DNA of 64,000 bases from Lodderomyces elongisporus (taxonomy: Eukaryota; Ascomycota; Pichiomycetes; Serinales; Debaryomycetaceae): NCBI RefSeq assembly GCF_030384665.1, contig NC_083674.1:744001-808000 (forward strand), read 5' to 3'. The position numbers were made by a program, and so were the translations under genes. Of the stretch, positions 50,855 through 61,490 are shown in pieces. Each line of letters starts with the position of its first letter. The stretch's first letter is position 1. Under the pieces are notes generated by a model. It was not told the DNA's origin. It saw only the letters and a program-made list of their open reading frames with translations, and did not search any database.

Positions 50855-53521
50855 TTAAAAACTGTCTAGTGTAATTTGTCTGACTTGTTCAATCAATTCA
50901 TCTGACAATTTATAGTCCCTTTCTGTCATGCCTCCTGTAATTATCCGCCTCGCCTGTTCCCATGTTTCTATAATCGCATTCATTCGTTGTACATTAAATT
51001 CATTAGAGCAGTTCACTGTGGGTATCACTTTTCCAATATTGAAAAAAACGACGAAATAAGCCAACTCGCGGAACGACGAGTGTTCACTATATGGCACTGA
51101 ATAAATTCTGTATAGCTCGTTATCGGGGAGATTCTTCCCGGTTTTGAGCTTTGTTTGTGGCTTCGGGCCCTGACTAAGAATATGATCTAGTGCATTATAT
51201 GATGTTCGAACCTTCATGCATTTAATAACTTCTTCCAATGGTGTAAGAGGAACTGTTTCTTCTAACTCAGCAGTAACTGTCGAGGCTGAGCTGGACAAGT
51301 TCTGTTGGCTTATTGAGTCTGGTTTCTTCCCATTTTGTGCAAAACTCCACCCCGTTGGTCGGAGCCCTACACACCGCTCAAAGTATTCATAGTACCTGTT
51401 ATGGTTAAAGTAGTTTGATAGTTCAGTAATGGAACCTACGATGTTCATTGGCACAAGGTGCACAATACAATCAGAAACATCATCTTCAGCTTGCTCTTCG
51501 AATCCCAGACCAAGTTCATCCTCGGTCAATACTGAGTCCAAATATGGATCTTGGTATGTGCGTAAGATTTCGTATTTGTTCTTGCGATTGTTGATGTTAG
51601 ACACATATATTTGACACTTGAGTCTTTTCAGAATGGCAATCGCCAACCGTTCTTTTCCGATAACATAAGTGCCAACTAAAATCAAAAATTTCTTTTTCTT
51701 TTTCTCTTTTTTTGTATTCGTTGTGCCACTCCCGGCATTTCCTCCAATTGACTTCCAAAAATCGGTGATTCTTGGTTGAACAAGAGAGCCAAACCATGTA
51801 TTGAACAATGAGTTTCCCAATCGAGTTTCTTTGGTGTCAATGCTTTCATTATTTGGATCACCTTCCTGTCTAGTAAGATTTTCAAATAGCTCGGCCAATG
51901 TATCACAAACCAATTCCTGTTTGGGAAATACATAAGTCGGGCTCATATACGTTGTGTCAAGGTATACCTGGTCTATTTTATCAGTTTCTTCAATATTGTG
52001 CCTTCCCACGCTAAACCTGTTGAGGAGAGGATGATCAAGGATCGTCATATTGACTCTAAAATCTCCACAATGTAAGATTCGATGTATATGACCATCAACA
52101 CCAATAGATTCAAATAAAAAAATGCCTGCTCCAGGGCAATGATTCGCTGTTATTGGAATCACATAAAGTCCCGGCGATGTTCCTTCAAGTTCAATAATAC
52201 CTCCATCTTCAACATCTTGACACACAATTTCCAGCCCATCATCGTCTTTCGCATAGTGTTGAACTTTATACCTAGTATCCATCTCCAACATCTTTATAAA
52301 CCTTGGGTCGACTGAAAAATACAAAGTCAATAGCTTTCCTGTAATTACAGTACAGTAGATAATTTTTTTGTATTTGGAATCATCATCATAATCACACTCA
52401 CTATTTTGGTCAAAAACACGCTCGTATGCCCACTTTTTGGAAATACCACCATAGTGGTCAGCATGGAAATGTGTTAAAAAGTACTTGTCTATAATATTGT
52501 GGGGTGCAAAGTTGAATGCGTCAACTGAAACATAATAATTTTGAGTTTTCGCAGCTGAAGTTAAGGGAAACGTCATTGTTTTAAGAGCTGAAATTTCCTT
52601 TCGACGAGACACGTTTGGTTTTCGCAACTTTCCCGATGTCGATAAAGAGAAAGACGTGTTTGCACTACTTGTGCTAGGGCGTGTTTCTGTACTTCCATAA
52701 GCATTTGGTTCAAAAGTACGCGTTGAATGGCTTGGTTTTGTTGGAGGTTTTATAATCTTTGGTCCTGTAAGCATTTTTGTTTCTGTATTGATATATCTTT
52801 CCTTTTCCTTGACTATCTTCTTTTTCTTGTTATTGCTGTTGTTACTCTGGCTATTGCTGTTTTGTTGTAGTTTTAGCTTCTTTTCTAACGGCGATGGCAG
52901 ATTTGTCTCGATTATTTCACATGACGTTCTTCTTTTCTTTTCAAGCTTTGCTTTAAAAGTTTTGGGAGCCATGGGTGATGGTTTATGATCCAGGAAGGAT
53001 ATATCACTGCTATCAGCAAAGGAAACGCGTACAAGACACGTGTCGACGTGATCTGTTCTATTTCTGAAATCTAATTCATGCAAATCCAAATTACAAACTG
53101 GACAAAGGATACTCAGTGGTTCCGTTTCCATCTTGTGTGTAGATGAGTCCAATGGTCCTTTCTTTACTTGTATAGCATTTTGAGTTAATAAGTTTGCTGT
53201 GGATTGGGAAATTGGATATGGCGAAAAATAATCTGGCATTTGTTGGTTTTGGTAGTAATCTTTTTTGCCATCAAGTTCAACATTATATCCAACATCATTT
53301 TCCAAAACTTTTTCTTCCTTCAAGGGTAAGGAATAGAGACTCTCGACTTCAAACAGTGGTCTTTTACTCTCGTGTTCTCTTTTCACGGTTGGTTCAACTG
53401 TTTCTTTGTCAGTAGATGATCTAACAAGTGGACTTGTACTTGATGATGTAAATTCAAATATCGACCGTTGTTGTTGCTTTTTCGCATTTAGATCATTGCT
53501 ACTAGGGTTGGGTCTTGGCAT
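50855..53521 (-). CDS. PSO2: DNA interstrand crosslink repair nuclease
   Basis: Pso2/Snm1 is the 5' exonuclease of the metallo-beta-lactamase/beta-CASP family that processes interstrand crosslinks. The product is 888 residues, longer than the 661 of S. cerevisiae. A disordered N-terminus carries a PIP-like QRSIFEF (18-24). A UBZ4-like zinc finger follows (C140, C143, H158, C162). A Ser/Asn/Lys-rich linker runs to about 320. The MBL core begins at YFLTHFHADHYGG (HFHADH 351-356), with ITANHCPGAG and ILHCGDFRVN following. The beta-CASP part includes FLILVGTYVIGKERLA and the C-terminal YSVPYSEHSSF. Low-complexity insertions account for the added length. The first ATG is used. Confidence 0.96.
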   Translation of the reverse strand: MPRPNPSSNDLNAKKQQQRSIFEFTSSSTSPLVRSSTDKETVEPTVKREHESKRPLFEVESLYSLPLKEEKVLENDVGYNVELDGKKDYYQNQQMPDYFSPYPISQSTANLLTQNAIQVKKGPLDSSTHKMETEPLSILCPVCNLDLHELDFRNRTDHVDTCLVRVSFADSSDISFLDHKPSPMAPKTFKAKLEKKRRTSCEIIETNLPSPLEKKLKLQQNSNSQSNNSNNKKKKIVKEKERYINTETKMLTGPKIIKPPTKPSHSTRTFEPNAYGSTETRPSTSSANTSFSLSTSGKLRKPNVSRRKEISALKTMTFPLTSAAKTQNYYVSVDAFNFAPHNIIDKYFLTHFHADHYGGISKKWAYERVFDQNSECDYDDDSKYKKIIYCTVITGKLLTLYFSVDPRFIKMLEMDTRYKVQHYAKDDDGLEIVCQDVEDGGIIELEGTSPGLYVIPITANHCPGAGIFLFESIGVDGHIHRILHCGDFRVNMTILDHPLLNRFSVGRHNIEETDKIDQVYLDTTYMSPTYVFPKQELVCDTLAELFENLTRQEGDPNNESIDTKETRLGNSLFNTWFGSLVQPRITDFWKSIGGNAGSGTTNTKKEKKKKKFLILVGTYVIGKERLAIAILKRLKCQIYVSNINNRKNKYEILRTYQDPYLDSVLTEDELGLGFEEQAEDDVSDCIVHLVPMNIVGSITELSNYFNHNRYYEYFERCVGLRPTGWSFAQNGKKPDSISQQNLSSSASTVTAELEETVPLTPLEEVIKCMKVRTSYNALDHILSQGPKPQTKLKTGKNLPDNELYRIYSVPYSEHSSFRELAYFVVFFNIGKVIPTVNCSNEFNVQRMNAIIETWEQARRIITGGMTERDYKLSDELIEQVRQITLDSF

Positions 53522-54034
53522 TGTTTTTAGAATTGGAAAAAAAAAATAGTAAAAAGAAGAGCCACTTTTAGAAAAGAAAAGTGATTAATTTTATTATGTA
53601 CAAGGAGGCTGCATTGTTTGACTTTATTAATTGTAAGAAATGGATGGGTTTTTTGGAGAATGCTTTGCTTTTTCTTTTCTTTTCGCAGCAATATTTGCCA
53701 GATTTTGTAGACTATATTTGAAGGTTTTCTTGAATGATTGCGCATTTTGTCTCGCTTGTTTGTTTCTTTGTTTGTTTGTTTTTTTCTCCCTCTTTTCTCT
53801 CTTCGTTTCCTTCTTCATTTTTAAAATTGTGCAGAATATTTGAGTATGGAAAGGGAAAAAGTACGCAACAAATTATGTAGTAGTATTAGGTTCATTCTAA
53901 AGACATCTTCCATTTTGTAAAAAAAAAAAAACAAAAAAACAAAACAACAACAACAACGGACGAAAAGATGAGCTGATTTGATCTATATTGCTATTAGACT
54001 AAATTGCTTTTTGAACTGAGTTGGTGTTATATAA
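53522..54034. other. Divergent spacer between PSO2 and CIN4
   Basis: This 513 bp region should hold the promoters of both genes. It contains TTTG runs near 53757-53778, A tracts near 53920-53945 and an AACAAC run near 53946-53956. No MCB or damage-response element is obvious. Confidence 0.55.
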
Positions 54035-54598
54035 ATGGGACTACTTACCATTATTAAGAAACAAAAGAGAAAAGATAAAGAAATCAGGGTTTTGACCTTG
54101 GGGCTTGACAATGCTGGGAAAACCACTATAATCAAGCGGATGCTCAGGCAAGATAATTCTTTGATTGCGCCTACTATGGGGTTTGAAATCAATACTTTGG
54201 TCTATGGTGATCACATGTTGAATATTTGGGATATTGGTGGGCAAACTACATTGAGGGCCTTTTGGGGAAACTATTTTGACAAGACGGATGTGGTGATTTG
54301 GGTTGTAGATGGGTTGAGTATTGAGAGGTTAGATGAAAGTTTTAAGGAATTATATGAGAAAATTATCCTACAACAGGATAGGTTAATGGGATTGTATTTG
54401 TGCATTGTTGTTAACAAGATAGACTTGATAGACGGTGAGGCTGAGAGACAAAAGGTAGGAAAAGAGGTGGAGAAAGTGTTGGGATTAGACGATAGTAACA
54501 AGATAGATAGTGATCACTGGTGCATAACTTTGGTCAGTGGCAAAACAGGAGAGGGTATTGACAATGTGTTGGACTGGATCGTCACCAGAGACTATTAA
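54035..54598 (+). CDS. CIN4: Arl2-type small GTPase, tubulin folding
   Basis: Cin4 is the Arl2 homologue that works with tubulin cofactors (Cin1, Cin2) in beta-tubulin folding and microtubule stability. The product has 187 residues. MGLLTIIKKQ matches the Arl2 N-terminus with Gly2. G motifs are GLDNAGKT (23-30), the switch I Thr in APTMGF, WDIGGQ (65-70) and NKID (127-130). The catalytic Gln70 is present. The late motif appears as SGKTGEG where SAxTGEG is usual. All nucleotide contacts are retained. The first ATG is used and no intron is visible. Confidence 0.95.
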   Translation: MGLLTIIKKQKRKDKEIRVLTLGLDNAGKTTIIKRMLRQDNSLIAPTMGFEINTLVYGDHMLNIWDIGGQTTLRAFWGNYFDKTDVVIWVVDGLSIERLDESFKELYEKIILQQDRLMGLYLCIVVNKIDLIDGEAERQKVGKEVEKVLGLDDSNKIDSDHWCITLVSGKTGEGIDNVLDWIVTRDY

Positions 54599-55269
54599 TC
54601 GTGCAAAAAATGGTGGTGAATCTGAAGAAATGGAAAGTGAAGGTGAAGGTGAAAAGTGGGAAAAGTGGGAAAAAAGGGAAATACGAAATTAAAAAAGAAA
54701 AGAACCGAAAAGAAAGGGAAAGAAAAGAAAGAAAGAGAGAGATAGAAAGAGAAAGAAAGAGAGAGAGAGAGAGAAAAGAATTGTTTTAAATTGATGAGAC
54801 AAAGAAGTTCAGACAAGACATCTACTAAAACCTTGTGTATGGAGCAGTGAGACACCTGACAAACCAGAATCTCGATATTCATCATGTCAGCATTCGTAAA
54901 GCGAAATTATTAAGTAAATAAGTGATTGAATAAGTAAAAATAAAAAGGAAGGAAGGAAGAAATAAATTAGTTAAATTCAAAAATGAAAGCTTTGATTAGC
55001 ACAGTGTAAGAATCCTTCCTATTCTCTTGAATTTATGCTCCTCCTCCTCCTCCTCCTCCTCCTCCTTATGTCGTATATCTAATTATATAGTGTATGTTTA
55101 TCTGAATTGGGTTATATATTAATTACCTACTTATTTGTTCTTTGTTCTTTTTTTTTTGTTTGGAGGGAGGGAGAGATGGAAAGGTAGAGGGCGGCAGTAT
55201 TAAAGAGATGCATCCCATTTGGCTCGAAACGGTGAAATTCACCACGACGACGCCAACAAACGCCAACAA

Positions 55270-55275
55270 ACGCGT
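55270..55275. promoter_or_regulatory. MCB-type site (ACGCGT)
   Basis: ACGCGT directly follows two ACGCCAACAA units. With the copy at 55387 it forms a pair 117 bp apart, about 1.1 kb upstream of the 1212-aa gene. Confidence 0.45.
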
Positions 55276-55386
55276 CAAAAAAAAAAGAAATTAATTTTTT
55301 TATTTTTTTATTAAATTTTTTTTTTTCAATTAATTTTTGTCTTCCTCTCCCTATTTTGCCAATTTGTTGTTTGGCAAATGGAGGTG

Positions 55387-55392
55387 ACGCGT
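55387..55392. promoter_or_regulatory. MCB-type site (ACGCGT)
   Basis: The site lies in GACGCGTC, an extended palindromic MCB. Paired MCBs usually mark G1/S genes in yeasts. Confidence 0.45.
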
Positions 55393-56192
55393 CTTCAACA
55401 TTTTTATTTTTTTTTTTATTTTTTTTTTTATTTTTTTATTTTTTTCATATTATTTTTTTTTTGAGAGAGAGAGAGAAGATTCAAATCCCCCCTTTCACTT
55501 CATGTCCAATTGTGGATTATGAAACCAGCTTTTATCCTTTCGTATTCAAGGTATAATGCATAACCAAAACAACAGTATTGTTTTTAATTCACGTACATAG
55601 ACTACTGTGCATTATTCCAAAGGTAAAATGTAAACAACCCGAAACTGAAACAAAGCAGGAAAGAATCTTGTTTTAGTGGTTTGTTCTAATCTTTCATTCT
55701 TAAAAAAAAATCTTTGGGTTACGAGTCTCGATATTATCCCGTCAAAATAAAAAATAAAAAAAAAAATGGATCTAAATCTCTTGACCAATCTCTCTTTCTG
55801 CCTCTCTTTCTGTCTTTGTCTCTCATTATGGAGATGTCAAGGCATCTATCTTACCTTTCAAATAACTACACAAACACCACCAATTGTCATTACTTATTAT
55901 ATCTTTAATTTTCTTTTCTTTTCTGTATTTTGTATTTTAATTATTTTTTTTCTCTGATACTTCTTCATCTTTCATCTTTCATTATTCAATTTTACTTCCC
56001 AAAATCGCCTGGTAATTGGCGTTTATTATCATTGCTTTGTTTACTGTGACTGCTACAGCGCTTATTGTTTTTGTTTGTCGGAAAGAAGAATTAGTGTCGG
56101 TTCATTCCCCCCGATGCTTATTTTATAGATTGACTTAGTCAACATATTCATCGAAGCAAAACACACATTATAATTAGCTATATAAGCAAGTA

Positions 56193-56196
<4 letters not shown>

Positions 56197-56227
<31 letters not shown>
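56197..56227. repeat. TA dinucleotide run
   Basis: About fifteen TA units lie 195 bp before the ATG of the 1212-aa gene, a position where it could serve as a TATA element. Confidence 0.85.
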
Positions 56228-56230
<3 letters not shown>

Positions 56231-56421
56231 CACAATTTTTTTAATAGCTCAAACAAGGCATTATTGAAGACTAGAAAGTTTAACAACCTCGATTGACAAC
56301 CAAGTCTTCTTTCTTTTTTTTTGTTTTTGTTTTCGTTTTTGCTTTTACAATTATTGTTCAGCAACTACTCATCAACAAGCTCACTCTACACAAACAATCA
56401 CATCTATTTCACTAGGAAACA

Positions 56422-59400
56422 ATGAGTCCACTGGTTGTAACCCCTCTGCCCAATCAATTAATCAAGCAATTGCAAACGTCCACCAACAAGACGAATGATA
56501 CATTATTGGAGATATTGAGCATAGTAAGAACATTGAAAGTTCAAACTACTGCAACAAGTACTACAAACACCAAGTCATCCTCGTCTTCATTGGCATCCAT
56601 CACTCGAGGGCTATACACTAAAAATAATAAACTATTGACATTGATAAATAACCAACTCATCAACCTAGAATCAATCGAACAAAACGATCAATTGCAATCA
56701 TTCAAAAACTTTTTAAATCAAGTCATAATATGGTACAATGAAGAGGACGTATATTTGCTCTATCAAAAATATAGCACCCTCATCTCCCTTGTCTTGGTAG
56801 ATTCACTCGACAAGATCAAATCCAAAATATCCGCCAAATTAATGGAGCCAGTACAAAACACAGATAACTTAATCAGCTTTATTAAACAATGCGCCACATA
56901 CATCCGCAACCCATTCATCCTAGAAAAATTAAACACCATTTCACACCAATTGGAACTTATAAACACAAACTTTGCAAACAACAACAAAGACAAACAATTA
57001 AGCAGCATCCAATTTGACAAGGTTCGCTCGTTTAATGCTTCTTCTTCAACAAAACTTAAAGGCAATGATTTGGTTTCCAGCTATTTCTCAATCAATCAAA
57101 TTGTGCATAGAACTTGCAATGCCCAAATCACACTAAATAAGGAACCCGTTGAGTTGGTTTTACTAGATTTGATTGGAAATGGTAATAATAATAATAATAC
57201 CACAAACAATGAAAACTATAATGCTTTGGCAATTTTGAAGATTGAAAAAATTATGGCAAGAAACACCAATATTAATTCAACCAGGTATTTACTATATCCA
57301 CCATTCAGGGTCAATGAACTATCCATATCGCATTCAGATAACTATATACATTTGAAAAGCATCGACTTTCTGTCTTTGAATGCAGAAACTGGCATGATGA
57401 GGTTGGATTTTGAAAATAGTCAACTTTGCAATAGATGGGCATATTACTTGTCCCACATTTGTCCATTGGAAATTAATAAGACCTTGGACAAAAACAAGCA
57501 ATTCCTTTTGAGCTCATCCTCGGATGAAGCAATAAACAGCAAATTGGCAATCACCAGAGGAAATGGCAAAAACAATGAAAATGGAGAAGAAAAAAGACGA
57601 GGACAAGGACATGAAAATGAAAATGAAATTGGAAATGAATACCAAATGAGTGGACTAGGCATCAATCTCGTGTCGGATCTAGAACACAAAAAACTTATGT
57701 CATCTGAAGAAACTATTGTTTTGCAAACACCGGTGAGATCCACATTCAAAGAATTGATCTCATCACCGTCAATTAGCTCAAAGAAACCCCCTACTGCTCA
57801 AAAACCACAGAACCAAGTTTTACTAGAGGAAAATGTAAATGGAAAAATAAAGGCAAGCAAATCACACATAAAGAACAATGCAGAAGATTCGTTGAGGTCA
57901 CAATACAGACAATCTCTTGATCTAATCAGAAAAACAATTAGCGATTACCCAACACCATGTATACCATACGAAGGGGAGAGGAATGAAAATAAGATGAATG
58001 CACTCCATGCACAAGAAGGTGAAGGTGAAGAAAGAAATGAAGAAGATGAAGTTGACATTATCGAAGACGACGAAGGAGAAGAAAAGGAGGAAGATGATGA
58101 AAGGTTGTTCCATATCGTCAACCGTCGCAAACTTTCCGATGATCTGACAGGATCAAGACCTGTTTCGTACCAGGCTGAAGTTGTAAAATGTGAAGTTTCA
58201 CCTGAAAGTCATCAATCAATCACGTCTGCGCCGGATTCTATCAAGGAAAATGAGATCAAGGTACCAAACCTTCTGATACCAGCAACGACCTATAAAGGAA
58301 GATTCGCAGACTCTGTTCCTGATTTGTCTTTAAAGAAACCAAACACAAAGAAAATATTTGAACTATCTAATGGCTCGGCTATTGATATTGCACACTTTGG
58401 TCAAAGCCATACTCCTGAGTTTGCCAGACCAGGGTTACCCTCGTTTCAGAGCACTGAGTCTCATATGAAATTGAAACAGAAGCCTAGGAAAAGGTCTATT
58501 TTTAGCATCTTCAAAAAAGGTGATGCTGGGTCTGCTCCAACTTCTATTTCAGCTTCTATTCCCGCTGCAACAACTACAACAATTAATACTACTACAACTT
58601 CTTCTTCTTCTTCTTCTTCTGCTTCGGCATTTTTAACTGAACTTACACCAAGAGAAGAACTGGAGGGTATTGAAGATGGCGCACAAACCGAAACACGGGT
58701 AGAATCACAGAACACCAAAGAATGTTCAACTGACGCTTCAGGTGATGTTTCAAGTACACAGATTGAAAGAACAAGTAAAGAAAACGACGAATCAATGACG
58801 AGATCCAATTCTGATTTGGTCTCTTCGGCAACTCGTCAAGAGCGTGTGTCTAAACTACCCGGACCATTTGCATTACCATCTTCGACATCTATGCAATTCT
58901 TCAAGCCCCATTTGAACGGATCAGCCATTAGCATTCAACAAAACTCTGGTACCAACGGAAATGTTAACGGTACTACAAATGCCAATGGTATAGGAGCTGG
59001 TGCTTCATTATCACCAGAAAAAGCATTGGAGATTCCTCAAGACCTCAAAGATGAAATCAATCTTGAATCTACCGAGGATTTCTATATATCACAATCTAGT
59101 CCCAGATCGATGAAAATCTCGAAATGGAAAGCCAAGTACGGCAAATGGGAGATGTTGACTACAGCTGAATCTATTTTCGTCAAAATTGTTCTCGATAGCA
59201 ACACATACAAATGTTGGTTCATTGTGTTTAAGGAAGAGTTTGATCAAAATGAGAATGAAACCATTGACGTTCCGGTGTTGCTTCTTGACCTCAATTCGTC
59301 GTTTACAAAAGCACGTTCCTCTTCGGCTCTTGATATGCAGTTGACCTCGATCAACTCCATCACCGGTGAGAGGATGCTCATTATGATTAGATGTACATCT

Positions 59401-60060
59401 GGCTCCCTTATCAATGAGATGTTATCCAACTTGGAAGCTGCGCTTGTGAAAACAACAAAACCAACACGAGCATTTGGCTCATTGCATAACTTGCTGCAAG
59501 CCTCACTTCAAGGCTCGCATGGATTGACCTCAAACAATACCTTATCGTCATCAATAATGGATCGCAATCCTAGTAAATCCTCGACATTCACTAGCCTCAG
59601 CTCAATCAACTCTAGCTGTGCTGGCAAGACTTTGCTGCAAAAGCACTCAATTAACACCTACGAAGTGTACAATTCTTGTGTCATGAATAATCCTTCTTCT
59701 ACCAGGCACAGGGAGTTGGAGACTACAATCAGATTGCAAAAACAATTGAATTCCTTTTCCGACATTAACAATCCATCATCATGGAAAATCTTGTCGATGT
59801 GTGACTTATCCATTGATAAAGTAAATGATCCATTGACTCATGTGGTACATTATCACATACAGCTATCAAGTAATGAAGATATCGAAAATAACGAGAAACA
59901 ACCTAGCCAATATAGCTGGTTAATTTCGGATGAGAACAAATCTCAAATAGTCCTGAAGATTGGTAGAGCAGGGCTCTTGGTCAAGGTTAGCGAAGATGAG
60001 ATATACATGCTTGAGTGTAAAGGCAAGAAGGAATTTAAGAGACTCTATGAGATTTTTTGA
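56422..60060 (+). CDS. Unrecognised 1212-aa protein with PH-like regions
   Basis: I cannot name this protein with confidence. The N-terminal 200 residues are helical (LLEILSIVRTL, SFKNFLNQVIIWYNEEDVYLLYQKYSTLISLVLVDSL). A segment at about 235-350 has PH-like character (VELVLLDLIG...NALAILKIEKI...LSLNAETGMMRLDFENSQLCNRWAYYLSHI). The middle is disordered, with an acidic Glu/Asp stretch (about 530-560), a basic KPRKRSIFSIFKKG patch and Ser/Thr runs. The C-terminal part has further PH-like strands (about 890-1010 and 1110-1212: SKWKAKYGKWEMLTTAESIFVKIVL, IVLKIGRAGLLVKVSEDEIYMLECKGKKEFKRLYEIF). This suggests a membrane- or cortex-associated scaffold, perhaps in polarity or Rho signalling. That is inference. 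Paired MCB sites upstream would fit cell-cycle control. Confidence 0.85.
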   Translation: MSPLVVTPLPNQLIKQLQTSTNKTNDTLLEILSIVRTLKVQTTATSTTNTKSSSSSLASITRGLYTKNNKLLTLINNQLINLESIEQNDQLQSFKNFLNQVIIWYNEEDVYLLYQKYSTLISLVLVDSLDKIKSKISAKLMEPVQNTDNLISFIKQCATYIRNPFILEKLNTISHQLELINTNFANNNKDKQLSSIQFDKVRSFNASSSTKLKGNDLVSSYFSINQIVHRTCNAQITLNKEPVELVLLDLIGNGNNNNNTTNNENYNALAILKIEKIMARNTNINSTRYLLYPPFRVNELSISHSDNYIHLKSIDFLSLNAETGMMRLDFENSQLCNRWAYYLSHICPLEINKTLDKNKQFLLSSSSDEAINSKLAITRGNGKNNENGEEKRRGQGHENENEIGNEYQMSGLGINLVSDLEHKKLMSSEETIVLQTPVRSTFKELISSPSISSKKPPTAQKPQNQVLLEENVNGKIKASKSHIKNNAEDSLRSQYRQSLDLIRKTISDYPTPCIPYEGERNENKMNALHAQEGEGEERNEEDEVDIIEDDEGEEKEEDDERLFHIVNRRKLSDDLTGSRPVSYQAEVVKCEVSPESHQSITSAPDSIKENEIKVPNLLIPATTYKGRFADSVPDLSLKKPNTKKIFELSNGSAIDIAHFGQSHTPEFARPGLPSFQSTESHMKLKQKPRKRSIFSIFKKGDAGSAPTSISASIPAATTTTINTTTTSSSSSSSASAFLTELTPREELEGIEDGAQTETRVESQNTKECSTDASGDVSSTQIERTSKENDESMTRSNSDLVSSATRQERVSKLPGPFALPSSTSMQFFKPHLNGSAISIQQNSGTNGNVNGTTNANGIGAGASLSPEKALEIPQDLKDEINLESTEDFYISQSSPRSMKISKWKAKYGKWEMLTTAESIFVKIVLDSNTYKCWFIVFKEEFDQNENETIDVPVLLLDLNSSFTKARSSSALDMQLTSINSITGERMLIMIRCTSGSLINEMLSNLEAALVKTTKPTRAFGSLHNLLQASLQGSHGLTSNNTLSSSIMDRNPSKSSTFTSLSSINSSCAGKTLLQKHSINTYEVYNSCVMNNPSSTRHRELETTIRLQKQLNSFSDINNPSSWKILSMCDLSIDKVNDPLTHVVHYHIQLSSNEDIENNEKQPSQYSWLISDENKSQIVLKIGRAGLLVKVSEDEIYMLECKGKKEFKRLYEIF

Positions 60061-60350
60061 AAAAAGCAATATGTATGCCTATGTATATATAATTAAGTTG
60101 TTATAATATGTACAAATTTTTTTAAAAAAAAAAAAAAACAAAAACACTTGATGTTTAATGTTTAGATTTCAATATTTGATGATAATGTTTTCCCCGTACC
60201 TTTTAAAGAGCAAATAGAAGAAAAAGAAGAAAGAACCAAAAAAAAATAGAAAAAAGAAAAAGGAAAAAGGAGAAAGGATAAAAATATAAACAACAATGAA
60301 TGAACAAAGGTGAAAAAAGGATGTAAAGTAGCACTTTTTAATGCTCAATT
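60061..60350. other. Convergent 3' region of the 1212-aa gene and TIM21
   Basis: A 290 bp spacer between converging genes, with an A tract near 60123-60138 and AAAAAGG repeats near 60240-60275. It presumably holds both polyadenylation regions. Confidence 0.6.
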
Positions 60351-61169
60351 TCAATCTTTCTTTGGACCCCAGTTCAAGCCCAAAAATCCAGTACCTTTCC
60401 CAATGGAAGGCGCAACTTTTGGTCTTGGTGGAGCAATAACATACACTGTTCTATGACCAGGCACATCTAAAGCTATATACTTGAACTTGGTACTCCACCA
60501 AGAATCGTCAATTTGCTCTAAAGTCACGACACCGTATGCACCGGTTGCGGTTTCTACTTTAAATTTCATATACAAATGATCCTTCCCATCTTCTGGGTTT
60601 TTCCTCTTGATGCTTTGCACGGGTCTATTTCTAACCCATTTATCAGCGCTTACTATTCCATATGCTTTCAATCTTTCGCCTTTGGTGAACCCCAAGATTT
60701 TTTGTGCCTCTTCGTTTTGTTGGATCAAGTCAACTGCCTTATTAAAAGTCCTTGTGTCGCCCAGTGGGAAAAACAACTCTGAAATGATCAAGTATAGCAC
60801 AAGAACTGCAACTCCTGCTGCACCAATAACGAGGAGTGTTGACGCAGAAAATGTGAATGCACGCGATATTCTATTGAGAATCCGTTTACCCTTAAGGTTC
60901 TTATCTGATGGTGGTGGTGGAGGAGGTGGTGGTGGTGCCGTTCTTGTTGAGTATCTAGCTTTAATCAGCAATAAATTTTTTATGTTCCCTGAACTGTATG
61001 AGGAAGAATGGTTCAATTTGTGTGTCGTTATAGCCAGTGGTGACGATTTGGTGAGGTATGATCTTGTTATCATGTGAGTTGATGCAGGAGCAATCAATTG
61101 GCCTACATGGTTCCAAGGTTTTAAGACAGTTGTCCGTAGATTGTAATTGTTAAGTCTAAGGATATTCAT
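60351..61169 (-). CDS. TIM21: TIM23 complex subunit Tim21
   Basis: Tim21 sits in the mitochondrial inner membrane, binds the intermembrane face of Tom22 and couples TIM23 to the respiratory chain. The product is 272 residues from the ATG at 61169 (MNILRL). The frame extends seven codons up to a TTG only. A basic presequence (about 1-75, ending near KARYSTR) is followed by a Pro run and one membrane segment (about 103-128, TLLVIGAAGVAVLVLYLII). The Tim21 intermembrane-space domain contains NKAVDLIQQNEEAQKILG, HLYMKFKVETATGAYGVVTLEQIDDSWW and the YVIAPPRPK strand. Divergent from the downstream tRNA and septin genes. Confidence 0.95.
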   Translation of the reverse strand: MNILRLNNYNLRTTVLKPWNHVGQLIAPASTHMITRSYLTKSSPLAITTHKLNHSSSYSSGNIKNLLLIKARYSTRTAPPPPPPPPPSDKNLKGKRILNRISRAFTFSASTLLVIGAAGVAVLVLYLIISELFFPLGDTRTFNKAVDLIQQNEEAQKILGFTKGERLKAYGIVSADKWVRNRPVQSIKRKNPEDGKDHLYMKFKVETATGAYGVVTLEQIDDSWWSTKFKYIALDVPGHRTVYVIAPPRPKVAPSIGKGTGFLGLNWGPKKD

Positions 61170-61490
61170 TGTCCTGGTGTGATATAGCAATCGTCTGGTA
61201 GTGAAAGGTATGAATAAGAATGACCGTAAGGTAGAAGTATTAGCTTTTGTTGTTGTTGCAAATTTTGGCCAAATTTGGTTTCTCGTTACCTTTAGTTTGT
61301 TCTCTCTCTCTCTCTCTTATGTGTCTTTTTTTTTGTCGCATTTCCTTGTGTTCTTTCTCAATTGCTAGAAAATAAAAATAGGTCATGTGATGTAATTTTA
61401 GAGAACTAATTAAACAGGGTCCAAAATTTAATCTACAAAGATGAACTTTAGCCTACTTGATTTTACGCATGGTAGCGCGATTTTGATAAA

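Larger units (their letters stand above)
54599..56421. other. 1.8 kb upstream region of the 1212-aa gene
   Basis: Gene-free. It opens with a long GAAAGA-type purine tract (about 54630-54780). A CTC run lies near 55038-55063, followed by a short ACGCCAACAA repeat (55248-55270) and two ACGCGT sites (55270-55275 and 55387-55392). T tracts lie near 55295-55460 and a TA run at 56197-56227. The open frames in it are low complexity and I do not call them. Confidence 0.55.
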
